From assembly GCF_900111515.1 (NCBI RefSeq), contig NZ_FOHS01000002.1, positions 744,001-808,000 of the forward strand: DNA of 64,000 nucleotides, read 5' to 3'. This DNA comes from Hymenobacter actinosclerus (GTDB lineage: Bacteria; Bacteroidota; Bacteroidia; Cytophagales; Hymenobacteraceae). The position numbers and the translations under genes are program-made. Below the pieces are notes generated by a model. The model was not told where the DNA came from, did no database searches, and saw only the letters and a list, made by a program, of their open reading frames with translations. This document shows, piece after piece, positions 1 through 8,648 of this stretch. Position 1 is the stretch's first letter, and each line of letters opens with the position of its first letter.

Positions 1-34
1 GGATTGAGGATGAAGCAGAGACGCATTTTGAGGA

Positions 35-222
35 GCCAGGAGTTAGAAGCCAGGAGTTAGAATCGGGCATAATGGGATAAGTACGCAACAAAGAACGTCA
101 TCCCGAACGAATTGAGACGCTTCTCACGACAGCACACAGTAGCTGTGCGCTGGTGGTAAGGTCCTTCCTTCGTCAGGATGACGTTCTGTTATTCCAGCTA
201 GTGGCTTCTAACGCCTGGCTTC
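35..222. repeat. Nested intergenic inverted repeat with a 14-base direct repeat
   Basis: A 14-base unit (GCCAGGAGTTAGAA) occurs twice back to back at 35-62. Its inverse, with a change or two, is at 206-222. Inside these, AGAACGTCATCC near 92 is inverted at 178-189, next to a GTCCTTCCTTCGTCAGGATGAC segment that also appears in the hairpin near 4000. The region lies downstream of the gapA stop and has no ORF of its own. It belongs to the family of intergenic palindromes seen throughout the window. Confidence 0.6.
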
Positions 223-229
223 CCGGAAA

Positions 230-1423
<1,194 letters not shown>

Positions 1424-1462
1424 CTATTTAAGTCATTGAGCCGCTTTTTTCCGGCCCGTCGC

Positions 1463-1492
1463 TTGCCCGACCCGGGCGGCTACCTATCTTTG
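1463..1492 (+). promoter_or_regulatory. Promoter of first tRNA-Glu gene
   Basis: TTG at 1463-1465 and a perfect TATCTTTG at 1485-1492 are separated by 19 bases, the Bacteroidota sigma factor spacing. The -7 box ends 34 bases before the tRNA. The same elements, spacing and distance recur before the second tRNA-Glu gene. Confidence 0.75.
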
Positions 1493-1525
1493 CAGCACCA
1501 AAACGCAACCGGGTCGCCTTTATAT

Positions 1526-1597
1526 GGTCCGTTCGTCTAGGGGTTAGGACAGTAGATTTTCATTCTACCAACAGGGGTTCGATTCCCCTACGGACTA
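1526..1597 (+). tRNA. tRNA-Glu (anticodon TTC)
   Basis: A 72-base cloverleaf can be drawn by hand. The acceptor stem GGTCCGT pairs with ACGGACT, including a G-U at the first pair. The D stem is GTCT/GGAC, the anticodon stem GTAGA/TCTAC carries loop TTTTCAT with anticodon TTC, and the T stem AGGGG/CCCCT closes loop TTCGATT. CCA is not encoded. The same sequence is repeated at 6102-6173. Confidence 0.96.
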
Positions 1598-1626
1598 CTC
1601 CCGGCCCCGCGCTTTGGCTCTCACCG

Positions 1627-1662
1627 AAAACCCCGTTCCGAACTATTCGGAGCGGGGTTTTT
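1627..1662 (+). terminator. Rho-independent terminator of tRNA-Glu
   Basis: CCCCGTTCCG and CGGAGCGGGG form a GC-rich stem around a short loop, flanked by A-rich and T-rich runs (AAAA before, TTTTT after). It begins about 30 bases after the tRNA and precedes the trehalose synthase gene. Confidence 0.8.
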
Positions 1663-1731
1663 CGCTTTCCGGCCCGGCCCGATGCGGATTTTTGCCGTAA
1701 GCCTAAGCAGTCGTTCACTTTCTTGTCCCGT

Positions 1732-3912
1732 ATGTCCCGCACCATTATCGTTTCCAACCGCCTGCCCACCAAAGTTCTCCGCACCGCCGACGACGAGTTG
1801 TCGTTTCAGGCCAGTGAGGGCGGGCTGGCGACGGGTCTGGGCTCGATTTACCGGCAGGAAGGCAACGTGTGGGTGGGCTGGCCGGGCCTGTTTGTGGCCG
1901 ACGCTGCCGAAGAGGATTACGTGCGCGAGCAGCTGCGCCACGACAGCATGGAGCCCGTGTTTCTGACCGAGGACGAAATCAGCGACTATTATGAGGGCTT
2001 CAGCAACTCCACGCTCTGGCCCACTTTCCACTACTTCCCGCAGTACGCCACCTACGAGCCCGCCCATTGGGCCGCCTACGTAGCCGTGAACGAGAAATTC
2101 TGCCAGGCCGTGCTGGCCCTGGCCGGCCCCGACGACACCATCTGGGTGCACGACTACCAGCTACTGCTGCTGCCGGCCATGCTGCGGGCGGCCCGGCCCC
2201 GGGCCACCATCGGCTTCTTTCTGCACATCCCGTTTCCGTCGTACGAGCTGGTGCGGGTGCTGCCCTGGGCCCGCGAACTGGTGGCCGGCATGCTCGGTGC
2301 CGACCTGATTGGCTTCCACACGTTCGGGTTTATGCGCCATTTTTTAAGCTCGGTGTCGCACCTGCTGGGCTTTGCGGCCCACAACGGCCGCCTCGAAGCC
2401 GGGCCGCGCACGGTGCTGGTCGATACCTTTCCGATGGGCATCGACTACGAACGGTACGCACAGGCGGCCGTGTCGGAGGCGGCCCGGCAGCACGAGGCCA
2501 GCTACCGCCAGGCGCTGGGCGACATCCGGGTGGTGCTGTCCATCGACCGGCTCGACTACTCGAAGGGTATTGCCGAGCGGCTGCGGGCCTTCGAGCAGCT
2601 GCTGCTGCGCCACCCCGAGTGGCGTGGGCAGGTGAGCCTGATTATGGTGGTGGTGCCCTCGCGCGACCAGGTGGCCCAGTACGCGGCCCTTAAGGAGGAA
2701 ATCGACGAGCTGGTGGGCCGCATCAACGCGGCTTACCGCACCATGAGCTGGACGCCCATCCACTACTTCTACCGCTCGTTTCCGCCCGACGAGCTGGCCT
2801 CGCTCTACCGCCTGGCCGAAGTGGGCCTCGTAACGCCCATGCGCGACGGCATGAACCTGGTAGCCAAGGAATTCGTGGCCAGCAAAACCGACGAAAACGG
2901 CGTACTGATCCTGAGCGAGCGGGCCGGTGCCGCCCGCGAGCTGTCTGATGCCCTCATCATCAACCCCACCGATATAGACCAGCTGACCGCCGCCCTGCAC
3001 GAGGCCCTGGTGATGCCCCAGGCCGAGCAGGCGCGCCGCATGCGGGCCATGCGCAGCCTGGTGCAGCAGTACGACGTGTTTGCCTGGACCGACCTGTTTA
3101 TGGACCGGCTGGCCTTCGCCAAACAGCAACAACTCTCTCTCCACACCGATATGCTTACGCCCGACCTTACGGCCCAACTGCTGCGCGATTACCACGCTGC
3201 CCCTCGCCGCCTGCTGCTGCTCGACTACGACGGCACGCTCAGCCACTTCCACAACGACCCCCAGCAGGCCGGGCCCGACCAGGAGCTGCGCCTGCTGCTG
3301 CGCGCCCTCACCGAAGTGCCACAGAACCGCGTGGTCATCATCAGCGGCCGCGACCGGGCCACGCTGGAGGACTGGCTGGGGCATCTGCCGGTCGATTTTA
3401 TCTGCGAGCATGGCGTGTGGCTGCGGCCGGCGGGCGAGGAGTGGCAGCTGTTTCAGGCCCTCAACAACGACTGGAAAGACGAAATCCGCACCATCCTCGA
3501 CCTGTACGTGGCGCGCACGGCCGGCTCGTTTATCGAGGAAAAGGATTTTTCGCTGGTCTGGCACTTCCGCCGGGCCGATGCCGAGCTGGGCGACATGCGG
3601 GCCCGCGAGCTGATGAACCACCTCACCTTCATCACGGCCAACGCCGATTTGCAGGTGATGGAAGGCAACAAGGTGATTGAAATCAAGACGGCCGGCATCA
3701 ACAAAGGCACGGCCGCTGCCCGCTGGATGGCCACCTACCCCGCCGATTTCGTGCTGGCCATCGGCGACGACCGCACCGACGAGGACACGTTCCGCGTGAT
3801 GCCGCCCGAGGCCTACACCATCAAAGTAGGCCCTGCCCCCCGCTCCCTGGCCCGCTACCACGTCGACTCCCCCACCGACGTGCGCCAGCTGCTGCGGGAA
3901 ATGCTGATGTAG
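1732..3912 (+). CDS. otsAB: Bifunctional trehalose-6-phosphate synthase/phosphatase
   Basis: A 726-residue fusion carrying both steps of the OtsAB trehalose pathway: UDP-glucose plus glucose 6-phosphate to trehalose 6-phosphate, then dephosphorylation to trehalose. Residues 1 to about 460 are the GT20 synthase, with SNRLP near the N-terminus, NSTLWP, the HDYQLLLLP segment and GFFLHIPFPS. Residues from about 480 are a HAD phosphatase with the nucleophile motif DYDGTLS at Asp498/Asp500 and the metal-binding GDDRTDEDTF at about 678. The ATG at 1732 is chosen over a TTG three codons upstream. The gene converges on a GH15 hydrolase that may act on trehalose, so synthesis and breakdown may lie side by side. 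Trehalose is usually a stress protectant. Confidence 0.96.
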   Translation: MSRTIIVSNRLPTKVLRTADDELSFQASEGGLATGLGSIYRQEGNVWVGWPGLFVADAAEEDYVREQLRHDSMEPVFLTEDEISDYYEGFSNSTLWPTFHYFPQYATYEPAHWAAYVAVNEKFCQAVLALAGPDDTIWVHDYQLLLLPAMLRAARPRATIGFFLHIPFPSYELVRVLPWARELVAGMLGADLIGFHTFGFMRHFLSSVSHLLGFAAHNGRLEAGPRTVLVDTFPMGIDYERYAQAAVSEAARQHEASYRQALGDIRVVLSIDRLDYSKGIAERLRAFEQLLLRHPEWRGQVSLIMVVVPSRDQVAQYAALKEEIDELVGRINAAYRTMSWTPIHYFYRSFPPDELASLYRLAEVGLVTPMRDGMNLVAKEFVASKTDENGVLILSERAGAARELSDALIINPTDIDQLTAALHEALVMPQAEQARRMRAMRSLVQQYDVFAWTDLFMDRLAFAKQQQLSLHTDMLTPDLTAQLLRDYHAAPRRLLLLDYDGTLSHFHNDPQQAGPDQELRLLLRALTEVPQNRVVIISGRDRATLEDWLGHLPVDFICEHGVWLRPAGEEWQLFQALNNDWKDEIRTILDLYVARTAGSFIEEKDFSLVWHFRRADAELGDMRARELMNHLTFITANADLQVMEGNKVIEIKTAGINKGTAAARWMATYPADFVLAIGDDRTDEDTFRVMPPEAYTIKVGPAPRSLARYHVDSPTDVRQLLREMLM

Positions 3913-3929
3913 CATAACTGAACTTATCT

Positions 3930-4023
3930 GTCATCCTGACGAAGGAAGGACCTTACCACATAAGAGCGGCCGTAACAACGACTCGTTCCAGCGTGATAAG
4001 GTCCTTCCTTCGTCAGGATCACA
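3930..4023. repeat. Long palindrome between convergent genes
   Basis: An arm beginning CTGTCATCCTGACGAAGGAA at 3930 is matched in inverse near 3996-4023, the arms being about 30 bases with few mismatches. It sits exactly between the convergent otsAB and GH15 genes, where it could end transcription from both sides. Its core GTCATCCTGACGAAGGAAGG is shared with the repeat near 180 and resembles the core near 10471. Confidence 0.8.
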
Positions 4024-4049
4024 GACGGTTCATTCACTCGCCCAAGTGC

Positions 4050-5834
4050 CTACAAAAAACTCGGGCTGTCGAGCTTTTTGGCAATGCGGAAGGCAGCGTT
4101 GACGAGGCCCACGTGGCTGTAGGCCTGGGGGAAATTGCCCCACTGCGAGCCGGTTTTAGCATCCACGTCTTCCGAAAGCAGGCCCAGGTGGTTGGTGTAG
4201 CCCAGCAGGTGCTCGAACTCGGTAATGGCCTCCTGCACCCGGCCCACGCAGGCCAGCGCCTCCACGTACCAGAAGGAGCAGATAAGGAAGGTGGTTTCGG
4301 GCGTGCCGAAATCGTCGGGGTGGCGGTAGCGGTAGAACAGGCCTTCGGGGGTTTTCAGGGCCCGCTCCAGGGCTTCGAGGTGGCGGGCGGCGCGCTCGGA
4401 GGCCGGGTCGAGGTAGCCCATCATAATCAGCTGGATGGTGCTGGCATCGAGGTGGGGCGAGCCGATGGCGTTGGTGTAAGCCTGCTGCTCCTGGCTGTAG
4501 CACTGTTCGATGCGGTCGGCGGCGGCCTGCATGAGGCGGGAAGCCAGCGCCTCCATATCGGCGTCGCCCAGGGCGCGGGCTACGTGGCAGGCGGCGTGGC
4601 TGCCGGCCCAGTGGAACAGGTAGGTGTAGCAGTGGCGCTGGGCCAGGTTGCGGAACTCCCAGAGGCCGGCGTCGGGCTGATCCATGGTGGCTTCAATCTG
4701 CCGCAGGGCCTCGTACACCAGCTTTTCGGGGTTGCGCTGCTCGGGGTTCACGAAGCGCGCATCCACGTAGAGCGGCAGCAGCGCCACCAGCACCTGCCCG
4801 TACACGTCGTTCTGGATGTGGGTGTAGGCATCGTTGCCGATGCGCACGGGCTGGTTGCCCAGGTAGCCGGCCAGCGGCAGCTCCTGCTCGGTGAGCTGCG
4901 AGGCCCCGCTGATGCCGTACAGCGGCTGGTAGCGGCCGGTAATGCTGCTCGAAATGTTGGCGATGTAGTGGAAATAACGCTCCAGCTCCTCGAAGTGGCC
5001 GATGTTGTTGAAGGCCGTGAGCGTGTAGAACGTGTCGCGCATCCAGCAGTAGCGGTAGTCCCAGTTGCGGGTGCTGCCGGGCGCCTCGGGCAGGCTGGTG
5101 GTGCTGGCCGCAATAATGGCTCCGGTGTCTTCGTACTGGTGCATTTTGAGGGCCAGCGCCGAGCGGATAACGGCCGGCTGGTGGAAGTTGCTGATGCTGG
5201 TGCTCTTCACCCACTGCCGCCAGTAGCCGAGCGTACTTTGCAGAAACCGCTCACAGGTGCTTTCCAGCGGCGCTTCGAGCGGCGCGCCGTAGGTGAGCAC
5301 CAGATATTTGGTTTCGTTGAGGCCGAAAGCTTCCTCGTCGAGCACGTAGGTCAGGGGCAGATTGGTGGTGAGGCGGATTTCCTCTTCCATGCCCAGAAAC
5401 GCAATGTGGTTGGAGCTGCGGCGGCGGCTGAGCTGCTGCTCGCCGTACTCGGCCACCGGCCGGCAGGCCACCCGCACCCGGGGCATGCCCTCCAGCGGCT
5501 CTACTTTCCGGATAAACATGAGCGGCTTGTAGTAACGCTCGTACTGCGAAAAGCGCGGCGCAAAGTCGGTGACGCGGTAGCGGCCCTCGGCGGTGCTGAT
5601 TTCGGTGACCAGCACGTTGGTGTTGGCCGCGTAGTACTGCCGGCTCTCGAAGCCGCCCTCGGTTACGGGCCGGATGCTGAACTCGCCGCCCTTTTGCTCG
5701 TCGAGCAGTGAGCCGAACACGAAGCTGCTGTCGAAGCGGGGCCAGCAGAGCCAGCGCACGGCCGTGTCGGTGCCAATCAGGCCCAGAAAGGCGCAGTTGC
5801 CAATCAGGCCCATATCATAGGTGTGTTTCATCAT
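4050..5834 (-). CDS. Glycoside hydrolase family 15 protein (glucoamylase/trehalase-like)
   Basis: About 594 residues, no signal peptide, so probably cytoplasmic. The N-terminal part with GLIGTDTAVRWLCWPRFDS is the beta-sandwich domain typical of bacterial GH15 proteins. The (alpha/alpha)6 domain begins near NWDYRYCWMRD, the conserved substrate-binding segment, and ends with the GNFPQAYSHVGL block characteristic of the family. Many GH15 proteins of this type are trehalases or act on short alpha-glucans. Placement opposite otsAB makes trehalose breakdown plausible but does not prove it. Two adjacent ATG codons (5834 and 5831) can start it. Confidence 0.88.
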   Translation of the reverse strand: MMKHTYDMGLIGNCAFLGLIGTDTAVRWLCWPRFDSSFVFGSLLDEQKGGEFSIRPVTEGGFESRQYYAANTNVLVTEISTAEGRYRVTDFAPRFSQYERYYKPLMFIRKVEPLEGMPRVRVACRPVAEYGEQQLSRRRSSNHIAFLGMEEEIRLTTNLPLTYVLDEEAFGLNETKYLVLTYGAPLEAPLESTCERFLQSTLGYWRQWVKSTSISNFHQPAVIRSALALKMHQYEDTGAIIAASTTSLPEAPGSTRNWDYRYCWMRDTFYTLTAFNNIGHFEELERYFHYIANISSSITGRYQPLYGISGASQLTEQELPLAGYLGNQPVRIGNDAYTHIQNDVYGQVLVALLPLYVDARFVNPEQRNPEKLVYEALRQIEATMDQPDAGLWEFRNLAQRHCYTYLFHWAGSHAACHVARALGDADMEALASRLMQAAADRIEQCYSQEQQAYTNAIGSPHLDASTIQLIMMGYLDPASERAARHLEALERALKTPEGLFYRYRHPDDFGTPETTFLICSFWYVEALACVGRVQEAITEFEHLLGYTNHLGLLSEDVDAKTGSQWGNFPQAYSHVGLVNAAFRIAKKLDSPSFL

Positions 5835-6034
5835 AAGTCGGGGCAAAAAAGGTTGGGGTGAAGGGGCGTTGCCCCGCCGGCCGGGTGGCCAGCCCCCCTA
5901 CGTGTACCGCTTCGGGCCGGTGCGAGTTACCGCCGGCCCGGCCCAGCGGCCCCTGCCAGGGCCGGTTCGGGCAAAATAATCCAACTGATTCTGTATCACT
6001 TATCGGCTTTTGCCGGTTTTTTTACGGCTGGCTC

Positions 6035-6064
6035 TTGCCCCGCATTATTTGGTCTGTATCTTTG
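6035..6064 (+). promoter_or_regulatory. Promoter of second tRNA-Glu gene
   Basis: TTG at 6035-6037, 19 bases, then TATCTTTG at 6057-6064. The boxes match those of the first tRNA-Glu gene in sequence and spacing, and the bases just after the -7 box (GCA.CACCAAAAC) are also alike. Promoter and tRNA therefore appear to be one duplicated unit. Confidence 0.75.
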
Positions 6065-6101
6065 CACCACCAAAACGGAAAAATACTTTCGTTTTCTAAC
6101 C

Positions 6102-6173
6102 GGTCCGTTCGTCTAGGGGTTAGGACAGTAGATTTTCATTCTACCAACAGGGGTTCGATTCCCCTACGGACTA
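6102..6173 (+). tRNA. tRNA-Glu (anticodon TTC), second copy
   Basis: The 72 bases are identical to 1526-1597, with anticodon TTC in a TTTTCAT loop. CCA is not encoded. It has its own promoter and terminator and lies 4.6 kb from the first copy, with otsAB and the GH15 gene between them. Confidence 0.96.
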
Positions 6174-6176
6174 CAC

Positions 6177-6212
6177 AAAAGGCTTTCCGCACTGCGCGGG
6201 AAGCCTTTTTGC
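6177..6212 (+). terminator. Terminator of second tRNA-Glu
   Basis: AAAAGGCTTTCC and GGGAAGCCTTTTT form a stem around a short GC-rich loop, starting four bases after the tRNA and ending in a T run. Confidence 0.8.
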
Positions 6213-6283
6213 TTTTCCGGGCTATCCGGCCGGAATTTGCGGCAAAAACGGCCGCCGTGGTGCAACCCCTTGCCGCGGACGCC

Positions 6284-6291
6284 TACCTTTG
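6284..6291 (+). promoter_or_regulatory. Candidate -7 box for the 6335 gene
   Basis: TACCTTTG is a perfect match to the Bacteroidota -7 box, about 45 bases before the likely start of the next gene. No TTG lies at the expected distance upstream, so only half of the promoter is supported. Confidence 0.45.
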
Positions 6292-6334
6292 CGGGGGCTG
6301 CCGGTGGGTCGGGAGCCGCTTTTTAGATGTTGCC

Positions 6335-8518
6335 GTGTTTTATTTGTCCGGATTCCGGGCGGGACGACTGCTGCCCGCCCTGCTGTTGCTGCTGAGCCTG
6401 GCCCTGAGCGCCCGTGCCCAGCAGCCCCCTGCCGCCACCGCCCCGCTGCTGCGCGAGCTGAGTTTGCGCCTCGACACCACCACGTTTTACCTGAGCCGCC
6501 ACACGGCGCAGGTGCAGGACGAGCCCCACCTCTACTTCAGCTACCGCCCCGGCGATGAGGCGGCCGAGCTGCGGGTGGCGCCCCTCGACCCCGCCGCCGG
6601 CCCGCTGCACCTGCAACGCTCCGCCGATTTCACGCTGCTCGACTCGCTTACGCCCATGGACGGCGGGCAGTACTACCGGGCCAAGCTGCGCTTCCGCAAC
6701 CTCGCCGACGCTCGCTTTCTGAGTCTCACGTTTCAGCAGGCGGCCGTGGCGGGCGGGTTTGCGCCCCGCACCCAGGTGGTGAAGCTGCTGCCCGTTACGC
6801 GCACCACGCTGGAGCTGCGGCCCGCCGATACCGAGCTGTTTGTGGGCGAGGAAAAGGTGTTCGAGCTGAGCAGCAACAACCCCAAAAACATCCGCCTGAG
6901 CCCCGAATGGACCCGCGGCCAGGACATCGACTACCGCCTCGACCGCGAAAAGGGCACCCTGCGCCTGCACGTGCTGCCCAACGCGCCCGGCAGCCGGATG
7001 CTCACGCTGCAACCCCAAACCGAGCAGCCCTTCCTCACCGACCGCAACCGCCGTGTAACCTACGCCCTGCCCCCGTTGCGCCAGGAGTTCACCGTGAAGG
7101 CCTCGCGGCTGCGGTTTCTGAGCGTCGATAAAAAGGAAATAACGCTCGATGAGGAGTCGCGCCGCAAGGGGGTGGAGCTGATTCTCGACAACGGCCGCAC
7201 CTTCAACCTCAAGCGCACCTACCGCATCGAGGAGCAGGAGGAAGCCGGCGGGGCACTGGTGGCCGAGCTGTTTACGCGCCAGTACCTGACCAACGACCGG
7301 GTGCTGTGCTGGCTGCGCGTGTACAATACCCACCGCCAGGCCGACAGCTACCTCTACATCAAGGAAAACGACCAGGCCAAGTACATCACCAACTTCAACA
7401 TCTCGCCGCCTACGGCCCTTACCGGCATCAGCGTGCGCCACCGCGGCGGCGACTGGACCAGCAGCAACGCCGTGAACCCCGGCGAAACCGTGGACGTGCG
7501 GCTCGAAGGCGTGGCCCTGCTGCGCGGCCGCTTCCATTTCGAAGACGTGCGCGTGGTGCCCTCCGATTCGAGCGTGCGCTCCGATGCGGCCGTGGTGTAC
7601 CGGGTACAGGTGCCCATCGGCATCGATAAAAAGCGCATTGCCATTGACAACGCCGGCCAGAGCACCGGCTTCGCGCTGGCCGTGCGCGAGTTCCAGAAGC
7701 CCCACCCGCTCGATTTCGTGGGCGTGACGTTTGGCGAGGCCGTGCGGCCCATCACCCGCCTCAACGGCCCCATCCTCTACGACCGCACCATCCGCGACGT
7801 GGTGTTCAGCTTCAACACCGGCGCCATCGACTCGCCCGAGGAGCTGTACGGCAAGCAGTACCTGACCTTCGAAATACGGACCCAGAACGCCAAGGGCGAC
7901 CTGATTGAGATGCGCACCATCGACAATGTAGTCATCTGCCCCGACGGCAAATCGGTGCGCGCGCCCTTCTACCAGGACAAGCAGTGCCAGGTGGGCAACA
8001 TCAGCCTCAATAACCTGCTTTCGGCCCGCAAAAGCTACGACCTCGACGACTGGAGCAAGATTATCATCACCGTGAAGCACACCCAGGCCCAGTACCAGGA
8101 GCCCGGCTTCACCCAGCGGCTGGAACTGGTGCTGCAACGCCGCGTGAAGTTCGATATCGACATCAGCTTCCCGGCCGGCTTGCTCACCAAGCAGCTTTCG
8201 GGCACCGTGAGCAAGAACAACTACGGCGCTTTCAGCGGTATCAGTCTGGCCACGCTGGCTCAGCTCAGTTTTTATAATCCCAACAAAATCAACAAGCTGC
8301 GGCCTTATAAGGTGGGCGCGGGGTTCGTAGCCCTCAATGCTTTCAACCTGAACAACGAAAACCAGAACCGAGACCTGGGCCTCGTAATTCTGGGCTCGGT
8401 TTACCCCACCCGCTCCGACGCCAAACTTACCTTCCCGCTGTACCTGGGCGGCGGCTACCTGATGAACAACGGCAACTTCTTTTTCCTGTTCGGGCCGGGA
8501 ATTGGGGTGCGGCTGTAA
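6335..8518 (+). CDS. Large secreted protein of unknown function
   Basis: About 727 residues. I do not recognise the family. After a short basic stretch comes a strong hydrophobic core (GRLLPALLLLLSLALSARA) ending in an AxA-type cleavage site, so it is exported. The body is rich in beta-strand-like segments. The C-terminus, alternating hydrophobic and glycine-rich and ending GIGVRL, resembles the last strands of an outer-membrane barrel. The frame is open from 5858, straight through tRNA-Glu, so that upstream start is impossible. There is no ATG in frame near the signal peptide; GTG 6335 or TTG 6344 fit best, both downstream of the -7 box at 6284. The gene stands alone. Function unknown. Confidence 0.75.
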   Translation: MFYLSGFRAGRLLPALLLLLSLALSARAQQPPAATAPLLRELSLRLDTTTFYLSRHTAQVQDEPHLYFSYRPGDEAAELRVAPLDPAAGPLHLQRSADFTLLDSLTPMDGGQYYRAKLRFRNLADARFLSLTFQQAAVAGGFAPRTQVVKLLPVTRTTLELRPADTELFVGEEKVFELSSNNPKNIRLSPEWTRGQDIDYRLDREKGTLRLHVLPNAPGSRMLTLQPQTEQPFLTDRNRRVTYALPPLRQEFTVKASRLRFLSVDKKEITLDEESRRKGVELILDNGRTFNLKRTYRIEEQEEAGGALVAELFTRQYLTNDRVLCWLRVYNTHRQADSYLYIKENDQAKYITNFNISPPTALTGISVRHRGGDWTSSNAVNPGETVDVRLEGVALLRGRFHFEDVRVVPSDSSVRSDAAVVYRVQVPIGIDKKRIAIDNAGQSTGFALAVREFQKPHPLDFVGVTFGEAVRPITRLNGPILYDRTIRDVVFSFNTGAIDSPEELYGKQYLTFEIRTQNAKGDLIEMRTIDNVVICPDGKSVRAPFYQDKQCQVGNISLNNLLSARKSYDLDDWSKIIITVKHTQAQYQEPGFTQRLELVLQRRVKFDIDISFPAGLLTKQLSGTVSKNNYGAFSGISLATLAQLSFYNPNKINKLRPYKVGAGFVALNAFNLNNENQNRDLGLVILGSVYPTRSDAKLTFPLYLGGGYLMNNGNFFFLFGPGIGVRL

Positions 8519-8648
8519 GGCGAAGTGGTGAAATAGCCTTCAGCGGGCGCAAAGGGGCCGGTTATGGCAGGGGCAAAAGCCGCTGTGATGACCGGCTGTT
8601 TCGTAAAAAGATGGGCGGGCAGCTTGTTCGAAAGCGGCTGGCCATCGT

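Noticed and set aside
2344..3915. Long reverse-strand frames inside otsAB and many other genes
   Set aside because: They mirror real genes, have compositionally biased His/Gln/Val-rich or Arg-rich translations, and show no family signs.
5858..6334. Upstream extension of the 6335 gene frame
   Set aside because: It runs straight through the tRNA-Glu gene and its terminator and lies before the likely signal peptide.
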